Of a stretch of 54,258 nucleotides of DNA, positions 15,548 to 24,460 are shown in pieces (the first letter of the stretch is position 1; every line of letters begins with the position of its first letter). A model generated the notes under the pieces. It did not search any database. It saw only the letters and a program-made list of their open reading frames with translations, and had not been told where the DNA came from. The DNA lies in assembly GCA_946404495.1 (NCBI GenBank), contig CAMJDT010000008.1, forward strand, positions 1 to 54,258, read 5' to 3'. The stretch is from an uncultured Bacteroidales bacterium (GTDB lineage: Bacteria > Bacteroidota > Bacteroidia > Bacteroidales > Paludibacteraceae). The position numbers and the translations under genes are program-made.

Positions 15548-18377
15548 GCCAGAGTGCCTCATCCATCTCAAATTCGGGAATCATGATGACCTCGAACTCG
15601 TCACCGGAGTCGACGAGCTGTTGAAGCAACTCTTTGACCTTGTCGCCGGTAACTTCCTCGATGGCTTTCTTGTAGTCACGCAGGTAGTTCTCACCCCAGC
15701 GGTAGTACATATACAGCGTGTTCATCCACCAGCTGTTCTGCTCCAGATCTTCCTCCAACTCCTTGAGCATATTCTCTCTCTCCTTCTGCAGGTCGGTAGC
15801 CAACGGACCGTCGAAGAGGATGTTCTTCACCTCCTCATGGATGATAGCCACGAGTCGGGTCTGCTTATCGGGGTCGGTATCAAACTGCATTACGAGTGCT
15901 GCATTGGGCTCGGGCAATTTGCTCATCACGCCGTAGCAACCTACGCCGTACGATCCGCCTTCACGCTCGCGGATGGACTCCAGATAGCGCGTGGAGAGGA
16001 TACGTCCGATGAGCTCCATCAGTACGGTGTTCTCCATCGTATAGGGGATATCGTAGGAGGTGTAGCAGATGAAGTTGCTGGCGGTCTTGATTTGCATGTC
16101 GCGGGTGAAGATATTGGCCTGACGACCGGGTACGGGACGAATCATGCGGTCGATATAGACCTCCTGTTTCTTCTTGCCCTTCATACCGCCGATCCATTTG
16201 CAAACTTGCTCTTGTACCTTGGGGTCGTTGGGGTTGATATTACCTACGAACATCCAGGTGAAGTCCGCCGGATTGCTAAAGCGCTCCTTATAGATACGCA
16301 TCACCTTATCCAGGCTCATCTTATCCACGGTCTCGTTGTTCATCAGCACCAGACGCGGTGAGTAGCCGTTACGCATAGCTGCGATGGAGTCGCGCCAGAT
16401 GGCTTTGTGGTTCATCTCCTTGTTGGCCAGTTGCTGACGCAGCAGTCCGATGAGCGTGTTGTAGGCCTCTTCGTCGCGGCGGGGAGCCGTGAAGCCGAGG
16501 TAGACGAGTTGGAGCATCGTCTCAAAGTCCTTCACGGTGGTGTTACCGCTTACGTTCTCGCCGTATTCGCTCAGGGTGAAGTTGGTGCTGCACTGCTTGC
16601 CGGCCAAGGCTTTCTGCAGGTCGGTCATCGACATGTCGGCATATCCCATGAAGGAGATGGCAGAGGTGGCCAGTTCGGCAGAAGGCAGGTCGTTGATATC
16701 CTCGATGAGCGAGGTGCCGCCCTGCGAGAAGGCGCGCAGACGAATCTCGTCCTGCTTGTACTCGGTCGGCAGGAAGATGACCTTGGCGCCGTTGGAGAGC
16801 AACCACTCGGTGGTACCGATCGAATCGTTGCGGAACACTTTCTTGATCTTGCCGGGCTTCGGAGCTTTCTCTACGAGCGACTCGCGCACGGCTTCCTCTT
16901 TGGGAGCGTCCACCTTGATATCCTTGCGGGCATTGAGCATCGCGAGGGCTTCACGCTCGGTAGGAATAGTCGTGCCGGCCTTGTCGCAGCCCTGGATGGA
17001 GAAGATGATGTTCTCATCGGAGAAGCATTGCCCCTGTACGAACTGATTCAAGGCCTCTACGGGCAGCATCGGCAGCATCATCTTCAGCGTGTTGTACTCC
17101 CACTCGATACCGGCAATCGGTTCACCGTCGAGGAAGTTATTGATATAATCCTGCGCGTAGCGGATATTCTTGCGGGTAGCGCGCTCGTTGTAGTAGTTCT
17201 CGTACTCGGAGATGAGTTCGGTCTTGGCACGCTCCATCTCCGCGGCGGTGAAGCCGTAGCGACGCAGTTTCTCCAGCTGGGTCAGCAGCATCTCGCAGGC
17301 AGCACGCTCCTGACCGTCCTTAGCCGATACGAAGCCGATGAAGGCATCTTTCTTCTTCACCAGACCTCCGTAGTAGCACGCTCCGCCTTGGATCGGCGAT
17401 TCGGGTTTAAGGACTTCCTCCTGGAATCGTTCCGACATGATCTGATAGATGAGGCTGCTCATCACATCCTGCAGATAGACGGCCATCGTGCCTTGCAGTT
17501 CGGCCGGCAGTTCGTCGTGCTTGATGATGATGCGCGCCGTGGTAGCTTGCGCTTCCTTGTCCTTGACGATAGCGATGATCGGTTCCTTGTTGTCGTCTAC
17601 CGTATAGATAGGTCGCTCGCCGCGGTTGGCGCGGGGAGGAACATCCTTCCAGAGGGCTTTGATCTTCTTTTCGATTTGATCTACGTCGATATCACCTACC
17701 ACGATGATGGCCTGATTGTCGGGACCGTACCACTTGTGGTAGTAGTCGCGCAGTGCCTGGTACTCGAAGTTATTGATGACAGCCGTATCGCCGATGACAT
17801 CGCGCTTGGCGTATTGGCTGCCCGGGTACATCTTCTTGTTACCCTCTTTCCACATACGACGGCTGGCCGTAGCACCCGTTCTCCATTCCTCACGGATCAC
17901 ACCGCGTTCGGCATCGATCTCTTCGCCCAGCAGCGACAGACCGCACGCCCAGTCGTGCATCACGAGTAGTGCCGAGTCGATGATACCCTCACGGATAGTG
18001 GGCACGTCGCTCAGACGATACACCGTCTTATCCAGTGAGGTATAGGCGTTGATGTTACCGCCGAAGCTTACGCCGACGGACTCGAAGTAATTGATGATAC
18101 CCTTACCGGGGAAATGCTCCGTACCGTTGAAGGCCATATGCTCGAGGAAGTGAGCCAGACCGTTCTGGTTGTCCTCCTCCAAGATGGCACCTACAGCCTG
18201 CGCGATATGAAAATCGCAACGCTGTTTGGGCATCTCATGGTGACGGATGTAATAGGTCAATCCGTTATCCAGATGTCCTACTCTCACTGCCGAGTCGATC
18301 GGCAGTTGGGGCATCGTCTGAGCGGATATGCTCAGGGATGCGGCTACGAAAGCCACGAACAAAAAGATTCTTTTCAT
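15525..18377 (-). CDS. Secreted two-domain M16 zinc peptidase
   Basis: This 950-residue pitrilysin/insulinase-type peptidase has a signal peptide (residues 1-20) and is probably periplasmic. The inverted zinc motif HFLEH is at 76-80, with the further glutamate in the IDAERGVIREEW region. The first half is catalytic; the second half (from about residue 500) is the structural M16 repeat without a motif. The length is typical of Bacteroidota homologues. Its start overlaps the ftsH stop by four bases, so it is the last gene of the rsfS-ftsH run, and its stop lies inside the end of lpxB on the opposite strand. Substrate unknown; probably peptides. Confidence 0.92.
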   Translation of the reverse strand: MKRIFLFVAFVAASLSISAQTMPQLPIDSAVRVGHLDNGLTYYIRHHEMPKQRCDFHIAQAVGAILEEDNQNGLAHFLEHMAFNGTEHFPGKGIINYFESVGVSFGGNINAYTSLDKTVYRLSDVPTIREGIIDSALLVMHDWACGLSLLGEEIDAERGVIREEWRTGATASRRMWKEGNKKMYPGSQYAKRDVIGDTAVINNFEYQALRDYYHKWYGPDNQAIIVVGDIDVDQIEKKIKALWKDVPPRANRGERPIYTVDDNKEPIIAIVKDKEAQATTARIIIKHDELPAELQGTMAVYLQDVMSSLIYQIMSERFQEEVLKPESPIQGGACYYGGLVKKKDAFIGFVSAKDGQERAACEMLLTQLEKLRRYGFTAAEMERAKTELISEYENYYNERATRKNIRYAQDYINNFLDGEPIAGIEWEYNTLKMMLPMLPVEALNQFVQGQCFSDENIIFSIQGCDKAGTTIPTEREALAMLNARKDIKVDAPKEEAVRESLVEKAPKPGKIKKVFRNDSIGTTEWLLSNGAKVIFLPTEYKQDEIRLRAFSQGGTSLIEDINDLPSAELATSAISFMGYADMSMTDLQKALAGKQCSTNFTLSEYGENVSGNTTVKDFETMLQLVYLGFTAPRRDEEAYNTLIGLLRQQLANKEMNHKAIWRDSIAAMRNGYSPRLVLMNNETVDKMSLDKVMRIYKERFSNPADFTWMFVGNINPNDPKVQEQVCKWIGGMKGKKKQEVYIDRMIRPVPGRQANIFTRDMQIKTASNFICYTSYDIPYTMENTVLMELIGRILSTRYLESIREREGGSYGVGCYGVMSKLPEPNAALVMQFDTDPDKQTRLVAIIHEEVKNILFDGPLATDLQKERENMLKELEEDLEQNSWWMNTLYMYYRWGENYLRDYKKAIEEVTGDKVKELLQQLVDSGDEFEVIMIPEFEMDEALWPKTPAKK

Positions 18378-20416
18378 GCTTCTGTATTTTTGGGTTCTTG
18401 ATTCTCTTGGTCTTTATTAGTCTCGTTGAGGGCTATCAGCTCATCGGCGCGGCTCTTCCAGGGACGCGGTCCGAGGATGCGCTCCACGTCGTCGGAGGTG
18501 ATGACCTCGCGTTCCTGCAAGAGAGCTGCGAGGGCATTGTGTTGCTCGGCATGCTCCGTCAGGATCTGCTTGGCGCGAGCCATCTCCTTCTTAATGATCG
18601 CGTGCGACTCTTGGTCTATCAACTCGGCCGTCTTATCCGAATAGGGCTTGGTCCAACCGTAGGCATTGCCCGTCGAGTCGTAGAAACTGAGGTCTTTGAG
18701 CGAATCCGACATACCGTAATATGCGACCATCGCATAGGCTTGCTTGGTGGCACGCTCGAGGTCGTTGAGTGCACCGGTCGAGGTCTGATGGAGGAACACT
18801 TCTTCCGCTGCGCGACCGCCGAGTAGGCTGCACAGCTCGTCCAAGAGGTGTTCCCGATTGGTCAGCGACCGCTCCTCCGGTAGGTACCAGGCTGCGCCTA
18901 ACGCCTCGCCGCGCGGCACGATCGTCACCTTGACCAGCGGGTTGGCCCAACGGAGCAACCAGCTGACGGTAGCATGCCCTGCCTCGTGGTACGACACGCT
19001 CTTTTTCTCCTCCTCGCTCATGATCTTGGTCTTGCGCTCCAATCCGCCGATGATACGATCCACGGCGTTCATGAAGTCCTGTTTGCCTACCGTCTTGTGT
19101 CCGTTGCGGGCAGCAATCAGGGCGGCCTCGTTGCAGACATTGGCGATGTCGGCACCCGAGAAACCGGGCGTCTGTTTGGCGAGGAATTCGATATCCAGGC
19201 TGTCGTCTTTCTTCAGGGGCTTGAGGTGCACCTCAAAGATGGCCTTGCGTTCGGTCAAATTGGGTAACTCGACATGAATCTGACGGTCAAATCGTCCGGC
19301 ACGCAATAGGGCGCTGTCGAGTACGTCGGCTCGGTTGGTAGCCGCGAGGATGATAACGCCGGAGTTGGTGCCGAAGCCGTCCATCTCGGTGAGCAACTGG
19401 TTTAGGGTCGACTCGCGCTCGTCGTTACCTCCCGTCAGCACGTTCTTACCGCGGGCACGACCTACGGCGTCTATCTCATCGATAAAGATGATACAGGGTG
19501 CTTTCTCCTTGGCCTGACGGAAGAGGTCGCGTACGCGGCTGGCACCTACGCCCACGAACATCTCCACGAAGTCCGAACCCGACATACTGAAGAACGGCAC
19601 ATCGGCTTCGCCTGCTACGGCTTTGGCCAGCAGCGTCTTACCCGTTCCCGGAGGACCTACCAAGAGCGCTCCCTTGGGGATCTTACCGCCCAGTTCGGTG
19701 TATTTCTCGGGGTTCTTGAGGAAGGCTACGATCTCCTGTACCTCCTCCTTAGCGCCCTCCAGACCGGCTACGTCCTTGAACGTCACCTTGTCCTTCTTGT
19801 CCTTATCAAACATCTGCGCTTTGGCTTTGCCGACGCCGAAGATACCGCCCGACATGGCATTGCCGATACCGCGGTTCATCCAGATGAAGAATCCGAAGAT
19901 CAGCAACCACGGCAATATATTCACCAGCACCAGATACCAGACATCCTTCGATTTCTTGTAGCTCACGTCGATAGCCGTCTCTTGGTGTTCTCTTCTTCCT
20001 TCGTTAACCTCCTGCAGCCACTCGGTGAAGACCACCACAGACGGTATCAGGGCCGTCAACTCGCCTTTGACGTTCTCGCCCGTCTCGGCGCTACCGAAGA
20101 CCACGGTGTAGTTCTCCGGACGAATCCAGGCCGTAGCGGTGTTGTCATCGTAGATGACGACCTTACTTACAAAACCTCTCTCAATATATGCTTGGAACTT
20201 GGTGTAACTCAAGTCCTTCTGCACGCGTTTCTCATCCTGTCCGGGAATGAAAAAAGTAGCCAAAAACAGGGCCAGTGTCACAAAGAACACCCACTGCATC
20301 CAGCGGGGACCGCCTCCGTTCGGCTTTTGGTTGTTGGCGTTTGGCGTACGATTCTTATCATTCGGGTTACCAACCGCTCCATTCACCATTTTTTTCTCGT
20401 CTTTATTCTCTTCCAT
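18374..20416 (-). CDS. ftsH: ATP-dependent zinc metalloprotease FtsH
   Basis: This 680-residue membrane-anchored AAA+ protease degrades misfolded membrane proteins and short-lived regulators. Two membrane helices lie at about 40-57 and 158-180, separated by a periplasmic domain. The AAA domain has Walker A GPPGTGKT at 254-261, Walker [12 protein letters not shown] near 309-318, and the second region of homology [20 protein letters not shown]. The zinc site HEAGH is at 477-481. The N-terminal 38 residues are polar and rich in asparagine. It starts three bases after the rsfS stop. Confidence 0.96.
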   Translation of the reverse strand: MEENKDEKKMVNGAVGNPNDKNRTPNANNQKPNGGGPRWMQWVFFVTLALFLATFFIPGQDEKRVQKDLSYTKFQAYIERGFVSKVVIYDDNTATAWIRPENYTVVFGSAETGENVKGELTALIPSVVVFTEWLQEVNEGRREHQETAIDVSYKKSKDVWYLVLVNILPWLLIFGFFIWMNRGIGNAMSGGIFGVGKAKAQMFDKDKKDKVTFKDVAGLEGAKEEVQEIVAFLKNPEKYTELGGKIPKGALLVGPPGTGKTLLAKAVAGEADVPFFSMSGSDFVEMFVGVGASRVRDLFRQAKEKAPCIIFIDEIDAVGRARGKNVLTGGNDERESTLNQLLTEMDGFGTNSGVIILAATNRADVLDSALLRAGRFDRQIHVELPNLTERKAIFEVHLKPLKKDDSLDIEFLAKQTPGFSGADIANVCNEAALIAARNGHKTVGKQDFMNAVDRIIGGLERKTKIMSEEEKKSVSYHEAGHATVSWLLRWANPLVKVTIVPRGEALGAAWYLPEERSLTNREHLLDELCSLLGGRAAEEVFLHQTSTGALNDLERATKQAYAMVAYYGMSDSLKDLSFYDSTGNAYGWTKPYSDKTAELIDQESHAIIKKEMARAKQILTEHAEQHNALAALLQEREVITSDDVERILGPRPWKSRADELIALNETNKDQENQEPKNTEA

Positions 20417-20419
20417 ACA

Positions 20420-20782
20420 TCAATCCTCTTCGTATTCCGTGATTTTTCCGTCTTCCCACAGGGTCTCGATGGAGTAGTACTCCCGCTGGGGACGCAGCAT
20501 GATATGTACAAATATCGTGCCGTAGTCCATTGCGACCCACTCTGAGTTCTCTTTGCCGTCCACCGCCAGAGGATGTACGTGCGTCGTCGTGCGCACGTAG
20601 TCATCTATCTCGTCTACGATAGCCGCTACCTGGGTATTCGAACCGCCTTCTGCCACCACCATATAATCCACCGGTCGCTCGGCGATCTTCTTCAGATCGA
20701 TACTTACGATACGGTGTCCTTTCTTATTGCGGATTCCCTCCACAATGGTTTCCAACAATTTCTTTGTCGATACTTCTTTCAT
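20420..20782 (-). CDS. rsfS: Ribosomal silencing factor RsfS
   Basis: This 120-residue protein of the RsfS/Iojap family binds ribosomal protein L14 and prevents joining of the subunits in starvation. It shows LLETIVEGIRNKKGHRIVSIDLKKI, VDYMVVAEGGSNTQVAAIVDEI, and the conserved SEWVAMDYGTIFVHIM near the end. It is the first gene of the run with ftsH and the M16 peptidase, just below the promoter at 20874-20905 and a word-repeat leader. Confidence 0.94.
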   Translation of the reverse strand: MKEVSTKKLLETIVEGIRNKKGHRIVSIDLKKIAERPVDYMVVAEGGSNTQVAAIVDEIDDYVRTTTHVHPLAVDGKENSEWVAMDYGTIFVHIMLRPQREYYSIETLWEDGKITEYEED

Positions 20783-20804
20783 ATATTATTTCTATTTCCT
20801 TTCA

Positions 20805-20862
20805 ACTTTCTTATCTCGTTTCACTCGAACGATTATTTCACTTTTCACCTTTCACCTTTCCT
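20805..20862. repeat. GTGAAAGG words with a 30-base element, leader of rsfS
   Basis: Read on the minus strand, the leader between promoter and rsfS holds GGTGAAAGGTGAAAAGTG words and an exact copy of the 30-base element (20810-20839). The arrangement mirrors the rmlA leader at 9690-9757: promoter, words, 30-base element, words, start codon. Confidence 0.82.
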
Positions 20863-20873
20863 AAATTCGGCTG

Positions 20874-20905
20874 CAAAGATACAACTTTTTTCCGACATAT
20901 GCAAA
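20874..20905 (-). promoter_or_regulatory. Bacteroidota promoter of rsfS-ftsH-M16
   Basis: On the minus strand TTTG (20902-20905), 20 bases, TATCTTTG (20874-20881). It lies between the universal stress gene, which ends at 20938, and the word-repeat leader of rsfS. Confidence 0.82.
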
Positions 20906-20937
20906 TATTAATGCAGTTTTCTTTCTCAAAAAGTGAT

Positions 20938-21501
20938 TTAGTCGCACAGCGAGAATAGGTCGGCTCTCGGGTTGATGAGCATGACGGGAACCTGACTATG
21001 GCGGATGACGCGGCGTTCCGTGGGTCCGAAGATGAGATCATCGAGCCCGTACTCGCGGCTGGCCGTCAGGATCAGCAGTTGGTGCCCGAAGTCTTTTTGC
21101 CGGTCGGCTGCCTCGCGATATATGGAGAAACTGTCCTTGCGGCCCTCTTGTACCTCGTAGGAGATGTCCGTGCCTGTTTTTTCGGCCACGGAGCGGATAT
21201 GCGTCACGATACGCTGTACGTTCTGCCGTGCTTTCTGTCCGTAGTCTTTGGCCTGCAAGAGAATGAGGTGTGCACCTGTCTTGCGGGCGAGGTAGGTACA
21301 GATCTCGGCCTTATAGACCTCCTCCTCGAGCATCGTGACGGGCACGAGGATACGCCTGAGGTTAGTTACCTCGCGCATCGTGTCGGTCACAAAGACATAG
21401 GGCCGCCGTTCCTCGCGGCAGTCGTTGAGGTTGTCTTGGATATCGCGCGAAAGGTTCTCGCAGCGCACCAGTCGAATATCGTCGTTGTCGTCCCAGATCA
21501 T
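20938..21501 (-). CDS. Universal stress protein (UspA-like)
   Basis: This 187-residue protein has one UspA-type alpha/beta domain: [20 protein letters not shown] at about 49-68, [17 protein letters not shown], a helix, then [20 protein letters not shown] and a last strand VPVMLINPR. The final part resembles the G-2x-G-9x-G(S/T) nucleotide loop of ATP-binding Usp proteins, but it is not canonical. An N-terminal extension of about 45 residues precedes the domain. Its start overlaps the engB stop by four bases. It is the last gene of a long minus-strand run. Confidence 0.75.
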   Translation of the reverse strand: MIWDDNDDIRLVRCENLSRDIQDNLNDCREERRPYVFVTDTMREVTNLRRILVPVTMLEEEVYKAEICTYLARKTGAHLILLQAKDYGQKARQNVQRIVTHIRSVAEKTGTDISYEVQEGRKDSFSIYREAADRQKDFGHQLLILTASREYGLDDLIFGPTERRVIRHSQVPVMLINPRADLFSLCD

Positions 21502-22094
21502 AGTGTGGCGTTGATGTCTTCGATATATTGGGTCAATTCATCACGTCCTTCCCCCGTCTCGGCGGAGGTGAGGAAGATAGGCGGCAGCTCCTCCCAGGTC
21601 TCGAGTAACTTCTGTTTGTAGGCATTGATATTCTCCTGCAGGCGACCCTTGCCGAGTTTATCGATCTTGGTAAAGACGATGGCAAAGGGTACCTCGTTTT
21701 CGCCGAGCCACTCCATGAACTCCAGATCGATCGCTTGCGCCTCGTGGCGGCAATCCAGCAGCACAAACATCGATACCAACTCCTGCCGCGCCAGGCAGTA
21801 CCGCTCGATCATCCAACGCAACTTCTCCCGCTGCTTCTGACCCGTCTGCGCAAAGCCGTAGCCCGGCAAATCCACCAGATGCCATTTCCCGTCAATGAGG
21901 AAATGGTTGATGAGCAGCGTCTTACCGGGTTTCTGGGAGGTCTTGGCCAGATGCGGCTGACGGCAGAGCATGTTGATAAGCGATGACTTACCGACATTGC
22001 TGCGGCCGATGAAGGCGTACTCGGGCAGGGGCGACGACGGACACATGGTCACATCGGGCGAGGAGACTACAAATGTTGCGTGATGAATTGGCAT
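21498..22094 (-). CDS. engB: Ribosome biogenesis GTPase EngB/YsxC
   Basis: This 198-residue small GTPase takes part in assembly of the large ribosomal subunit. G1 is [10 protein letters not shown]2 lies around [10 protein letters not shown]3 is DLPGYG, G4 is TKID and G5 lies in TSAETGEG. The start at 22094 gives the family N-terminus ([10 protein letters not shown]) and overlaps the end of coaE by 28 bases, so the two are likely translated together. Confidence 0.95.
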   Translation of the reverse strand: MPIHHATFVVSSPDVTMCPSSPLPEYAFIGRSNVGKSSLINMLCRQPHLAKTSQKPGKTLLINHFLIDGKWHLVDLPGYGFAQTGQKQREKLRWMIERYCLARQELVSMFVLLDCRHEAQAIDLEFMEWLGENEVPFAIVFTKIDKLGKGRLQENINAYKQKLLETWEELPPIFLTSAETGEGRDELTQYIEDINATL

Positions 22095-22717
22095 AACTCT
22101 TCTATGTTTTTATTTCCGTCGTTCATGACCACGAGGTCAGCGCGACGGCGTAGTTCTTGTTCGGATAGTTGGGCGCGCATGCGAGCGCGTACTTTATCTA
22201 TATCGGTCTTATCGCGTCCGATAACGCGTCTGAGACGAATCTCTTCGTCGGCGATGACGGCTACCACCTTATCGCAGAGCGTATCAAATCCGCTCTCAAA
22301 GAGGATGGCAGACTCGAGGAAGGTGAAAGGTGAAAGATGAAGGGGACCCCAAAAATCAGCAGATTTTTCGGGGAAGCCCCGGTAAAAGGAGGAAGGAAGG
22401 CTGTCCTTCCACGCTTCGAAGTCGCGCCGAACGGCAGGATGTACGATGGCATTGAGTCGTTCCAGCAAGGTCCGGTTCTCAAATACACGTTGGGCCACAT
22501 ATCGGGTTTGATAGGTGCCATCCGGCGCATAGGTATCGGGCCCGAAGAGCTCGATGAGTTGGCGCTTCACCTCCTCGTCCTCCGCGATGAGACGCTTCGC
22601 CTCGCGGTCGGTGTCATACACGGCGTAGCCTCGCTTGCGTAGTCCGCGCGCGATAAACGACTTACCGCTACCTATTCCGCCCGTTAGTCCGATTATATGT
22701 GTCCTTTCACCTTTCAC
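22067..22717 (-). CDS. coaE: Dephospho-CoA kinase carrying a repeat-encoded insertion
   Basis: The enzyme phosphorylates dephospho-CoA in the last step of coenzyme A synthesis. Walker A GGIGSGKS is at residues 13-20; [10 protein letters not shown] and HPAVRRDF are conserved, and [12 protein letters not shown] begins the later core. Between [14 protein letters not shown] and LESAILFE, about residues 107-133 are encoded by a full copy of the 41-base element with its GTGAAAGG flanks (22319-22399, antisense to the gene). This gives [15 protein letters not shown] and so on, without a stop. The only usable start is a GTG at 22715-22717 that belongs to another GTGAAAGG word block. The family is essential, so the insertion must be tolerated. 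Confidence 0.92.
   Translation of the reverse strand: MKGERTHIIGLTGGIGSGKSFIARGLRKRGYAVYDTDREAKRLIAEDEEVKRQLIELFGPDTYAPDGTYQTRYVAQRVFENRTLLERLNAIVHPAVRRDFEAWKDSLPSSFYRGFPEKSADFWGPLHLSPFTFLESAILFESGFDTLCDKVVAVIADEEIRLRRVIGRDKTDIDKVRARMRAQLSEQELRRRADLVVMNDGNKNIEELCQFITQHL
22318..22399. repeat. 41-base element with GTGAAAGG words inside coaE
   Basis: The element (22342-22382) differs from the 11326 copy only in the loop. The words GGTGAAAGGTGAAAGATGAAG on the left and GGTAAAAGGAGGAAGG on the right match the flanks of the intergenic copy, so words and element appear to move as one unit. Confidence 0.88.
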
Positions 22718-22768
22718 TTTTCTTATCTCGTTTCACTCGAACGATTATTTCAATTTTCACTTTTCAAT
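22702..22768. repeat. GTGAAAGG words with the third 30-base element, leader of coaE
   Basis: Between the MBOAT stop and the coaE start, the minus strand reads AATTGAAAAGTGAAAATT words, an exact 30-base element (22722-22751) and GTGAAAGG words, the last of which supplies the GTG start of coaE. Confidence 0.85.
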
Positions 22769-22771
22769 TTA

Positions 22772-24460
22772 TTAGAATTGAAAATAGATAAACGGTTGCA
22801 TATCTGCCGTGATGAAGACATAGGCGAGGGCAACGCCTGCGATGATGGCGATGCAGATGGCCCACACCGGTAGCGACGCAAACAGGATGCGATAACGCTG
22901 CTTGAAACGTGCGGGCAACCAGTGAATGATCATACCCGCCACAAAGAGTGCTACCACTTTCCAGTACTCCGTCACAAAGGGCAGTATGATCGTGTTGTCC
23001 CAGGCTCCGCCGATCTGATTGACCATATTGGTGGCCGTCTCCCAGGCTACGCGGTTGGCCGTAGCGGGATCGAGATTGCTGGAGGCACGGAAGAACAGAC
23101 GCGTGAACGTCACAAACGTAAAGGTCTGCACGATGGCCCAAACGGTTTGCAGCCAGGGAGCAAAGTCCCTATCGGTCCAAAGCCACTTGAGGTACCTGAC
23201 TACGGATACCACCCAGACCAGCATTGCCCACACGGTGAATAGATGCCAGACGGGCAGGGGATAGAACTGCCGAATGACGAGTTGGGCGGCGGTGAGAGCG
23301 GTCATGGAGAAGAACTTGCCGTGTCCGTTCCACTCGCGCCACACTTTGTTGACGATCATACCAATGCCGTTCAGGGCACCCCAGATGACGAAGTTCCAAC
23401 TCGCTCCGTGCCATAGGCCTCCGATGAGCATCGTGGTAAAGGAGTTGACGTTGGCGGCGAGCAGTTTATTGGTCTTCTTACCAAAGAGCGTGCGGTTGCC
23501 GCCGAGCGGGATATATACGTAACTCTTGAGCCAGCGGCTGAGGCTCTGGTGCCAACGCCGCCAGAACTCCTGGGGGTTCCGGGATTTATACGGCGAGTCG
23601 AAGTTCTTGGGCAGATAGAAGCCAAAGAGCATTGCCACACCGATGGCTATGTCCGTATAACCCGAGAAGTCGGCATAGACCTGCAGCGAGTAGGCAAAGA
23701 GCGCAAAGAGGTTCTCCGGACCGGTAAAGAGCGTCGGGTTATTGAAGACACGGTCGATGAAATTGACCGCCAGGTAGTCGGAGAGGATGATTTTCTTGAG
23801 TAGGCCGTTCAGTATCCAGAAGACGGCGATACCGAAGAGGCGTTTGCTCAAGTGGTAAGGTTTGTACAACTGCGGCACAAACTCCGAGGCGCGCACGATC
23901 GGTCCTGCTACCAGCTGCGGGAAGAACGATACATAGAACCCGAAATCCAGGATATTGCGCACGGGTTCGACTTGACGCCGGAACACATCGACTACGTACG
24001 AGATGACCTGGAAGGTGTAGAACGATATACCGACCGGCAATATGATCTGATCCACAATGGAGTAGCCCGTTCCGAAGAGCGAGTTGAAGACATCTACTCC
24101 GAAATAGGCATACTTATAGTAAAAGAGTGCGCTGAGGTCGGTAATGATAGCAATCGTCAGCCATATGCCTGCCATCCAGCGTCGTTTGGTCGCGTGTATG
24201 ACTTTGCCGAAGATCCAGTTCGAGAGCGTCAGCCCGACGAGTAGCGAGAGGAACAGGCCGCTCGTCTTGTAGTAGAAGAACCACGACACCAGCATCAGCC
24301 ACACGTTGCGCAGATGCAGTCGTTTTTTCGTCTGCTCTTTGGCGGAGACGATGAACGAAAAGACCATATAGACAATCGCCAGGAATACCCAGAAATAGAA
24401 CCGGGTAAAGAGCAGCGGGTGCGCCGCGTCGAAGGTGAATATGTATTTTATCGCATCCAA
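22772..24460 (-). CDS. MBOAT-family membrane O-acyltransferase (AlgI/PatA-like)
   Basis: This 562-residue protein with about eleven hydrophobic segments belongs to the membrane-bound O-acyltransferases. The conserved WRRWHQSLSRWLKSYVYIPLGG block (H304) and the likely catalytic histidine H351 in GGLWHGASWNF are present. Family members carry acetyl groups across the inner membrane for O-acetylation of alginate, peptidoglycan or other glycans. The gene overlaps the upstream SGNH hydrolase gene by 13 bases, and such pairs (AlgI-AlgJ/X, PatA-PatB) form acetylation machines. The acceptor glycan cannot be told from the sequence. Confidence 0.92.
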   Translation of the reverse strand: MDAIKYIFTFDAAHPLLFTRFYFWVFLAIVYMVFSFIVSAKEQTKKRLHLRNVWLMLVSWFFYYKTSGLFLSLLVGLTLSNWIFGKVIHATKRRWMAGIWLTIAIITDLSALFYYKYAYFGVDVFNSLFGTGYSIVDQIILPVGISFYTFQVISYVVDVFRRQVEPVRNILDFGFYVSFFPQLVAGPIVRASEFVPQLYKPYHLSKRLFGIAVFWILNGLLKKIILSDYLAVNFIDRVFNNPTLFTGPENLFALFAYSLQVYADFSGYTDIAIGVAMLFGFYLPKNFDSPYKSRNPQEFWRRWHQSLSRWLKSYVYIPLGGNRTLFGKKTNKLLAANVNSFTTMLIGGLWHGASWNFVIWGALNGIGMIVNKVWREWNGHGKFFSMTALTAAQLVIRQFYPLPVWHLFTVWAMLVWVVSVVRYLKWLWTDRDFAPWLQTVWAIVQTFTFVTFTRLFFRASSNLDPATANRVAWETATNMVNQIGGAWDNTIILPFVTEYWKVVALFVAGMIIHWLPARFKQRYRILFASLPVWAICIAIIAGVALAYVFITADMQPFIYFQF

